From NCBI RefSeq assembly GCF_003287935.1, contig NZ_CP030287.1:6162613-6226612 (forward strand): a stretch of 64,000 nucleotides of DNA. Direction: 5' to 3'. Shown piece after piece: positions 63,123 to 64,000 of the stretch (position 1 is the stretch's first letter; each line of letters begins with the position of its first letter). Position numbers and translations under genes: made by a program. The notes below the pieces were generated by a model. The model saw only the letters and a program-made list of their open reading frames with translations. It made no database searches and was not told where the DNA came from. The stretch is from Streptomyces sp. ICC1. Its GTDB lineage: Bacteria; Actinomycetota; Actinomycetes; Streptomycetales; Streptomycetaceae.

Positions 63123-64000
63123 CCATCCCCCTGGACGAAGCCGTACCCGCCGGGCCCGCGCCCCGCCGCAGGCCCGCCGGAGACCCCGTCAAGGCGCTGC
63201 TCCACCGCCACCGCGACCTGTGCGAGCGCGCCGTGGACCCGCTGGAGATCGCCGCCGGGCTGGAGGCGCACGGCATCACCGACCGCACCGCCGCCCGGTT
63301 CCGGCACCGCGACGTCTTCTCCCTCGCCGAGGAGCTCTACGCCCGGACCCCCCGCGCGCAGACCGCGCCCGCCCCGCACGCCGGGATCCCCGTCGGCCCC
63401 GAGGCGGTACGGGGCTTCGGCTACGCCCTGCTGCCCGGCGCCCTCGCCCTCGGCGCGGCCGCCGCCGGGGTGCCCTGGGCCGGGGCCGTCGCGGTGCTCG
63501 CCACGGTGGCCGCCCTCGGGCGGCCGGGCCGGGCCGCCGGCAGCCGCTTCCCGGTCGCGGTGTACCTGCTCGCCGCGGCCGCCCTCGGCTGGGCCGTCCA
63601 CCGGCACGGGACCCCGCTCGGCCTCGCCCTGGCCGCAGCCGTCGCCCCCGCGCACCTGGCCGGCGCCGTCTTCGCGGCCCGAGCCCGGCGCCGCCTCGCC
63701 GGGAGCCGGGCCCTGGACGACTTCGCCGACGGGCTGAGGCCGCTGCTCTTCGGCACGCTCGCGCTGTTCGCCGCCGCCGCCGCGGGGGCGGCCGCGCTGG
63801 CCGGGGCCGCGCCGGCGGTGGCCGTACCGCTCGCGGTGCTGCTGTTCCTGATCCGGCTGCTCCTCGGCCACGGCGCCCCGCGCGGCGCGCTCGCCGCCGC
63901 CCTGGCCCTCGGCCTCGCCCTGCTCCCGATTCCGGCCGCGCCGTTCGCCGCCGCCGCGGGACTCCTCGTACCCGCCGTCCTCGCACTGTCGCGGGCCTCC
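63119..64000 (+). CDS. Multi-helix membrane protein of the glycosyltransferase operon (partial)
   Basis: ATG 63119 overlaps the glycosyltransferase stop (ATGA), and the frame stays open to the window edge. The first about 90 residues are soluble (VKALLHRHRDLCERAVDPLE, then HGITDRTAARFRHRDVFSLA). At least six hydrophobic segments follow, starting near GYALLPGALALGAAAAGV. The order soluble cap plus many helices fits a polysaccharide-assembly or flippase-like partner of the PelF-type enzyme. Not identified further. Confidence 0.75.
   Translation, partial: MTIPLDEAVPAGPAPRRRPAGDPVKALLHRHRDLCERAVDPLEIAAGLEAHGITDRTAARFRHRDVFSLAEELYARTPRAQTAPAPHAGIPVGPEAVRGFGYALLPGALALGAAAAGVPWAGAVAVLATVAALGRPGRAAGSRFPVAVYLLAAAALGWAVHRHGTPLGLALAAAVAPAHLAGAVFAARARRRLAGSRALDDFADGLRPLLFGTLALFAAAAAGAAALAGAAPAVAVPLAVLLFLIRLLLGHGAPRGALAAALALGLALLPIPAAPFAAAAGLLVPAVLALSRAS

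Overview
The window is high-GC actinobacterial chromosome, almost certainly Streptomyces. Third codon positions are strongly G/C, GTG and TTG starts are common, Tat signals and actinobacterial lipoboxes recur, and the gene families are streptomycete ones: CutRS, DUF3710, DUF3093, DUF4193, DUF3046, a recA-recX pair, murC-msrB, and an MmyB-type regulator facing an alcohol dehydrogenase. No rRNA, tRNA, CRISPR array or complete insertion sequence was seen.

Layout. 1-9.2 kb: a gene tail, a lipoprotein L,D-transpeptidase, a MacB/FtsX-type ABC exporter, a broken acetyltransferase, an XRE regulator divergent from a zinc alcohol dehydrogenase, and a Tat-exported sulfatase. 9.4-15.8 kb: a truncated PKD-domain exoprotein, a scrap of an esterase, a UPF0114 membrane protein, a 190-bp inverted-repeat element, an alpha/beta hydrolase and a Tat-exported phospholipase C. 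15.9-17.5 kb: one unrecognised membrane-protein gene bracketed by 57-bp direct repeats of the msrB 3' end, which looks like a small integrated element. 17.4-25.3 kb: msrB, murC, a pyrimidine-reductase-like gene, zapE, an OsmC-type peroxidase, a PhoX/DUF839 protein and a polyphosphate kinase 2. 25.8-28.4 kb: kdpD. 28.5-39.8 kb: DUF3710, dut, a thioesterase, cutRS, an inositol monophosphatase, an actinobacterial (coproporphyrin) ferrochelatase, an MFS transporter and a frameshifted sugar-lactone oxidase. 40-54 kb: an Lhr-type helicase, an AraC regulator, azlCD, DUF3046, an AI-2E-family permease, a Clp-N/HTH protein, a 2H phosphoesterase, recA-recX, rhodanese and a cysteine-dioxygenase fragment. 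54.5-64 kb: a DUF3152 protein fragment, a leaderless leader peptide, an oligopeptide ABC transporter operon and the start of a glycosyltransferase operon.

How the genes work together. Several units are clear from overlapping stop/start codons: dut with the thioesterase and DUF3710, azlC-azlD, the four-gene peptide-uptake operon, glycosyltransferase plus membrane protein, and cysteine dioxygenase plus rhodanese. Envelope work (Ldt, MurC, exporters), redox repair (MsrB, OsmC) and DNA maintenance (Dut, RecA, RecX, Lhr) are the main housekeeping themes.

Caution on assembly. Two places (25523-25555 and 54513-54531) carry degraded copies of the Nextera/Tn5 mosaic-end adapter, exactly where genes stop or fuse. 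The first is followed by about 200 bases of G-rich low-quality sequence and a snap-back inverted copy of kdpD. Four other seams (near 4275, 11038-11160, 45985 and 54259) join pieces of unrelated or internally deleted genes, and a frameshift near 39245 breaks another. The window should be read as a draft contig that may join loci not adjacent in the living chromosome. Gene order across those seams is not evidence of linkage.
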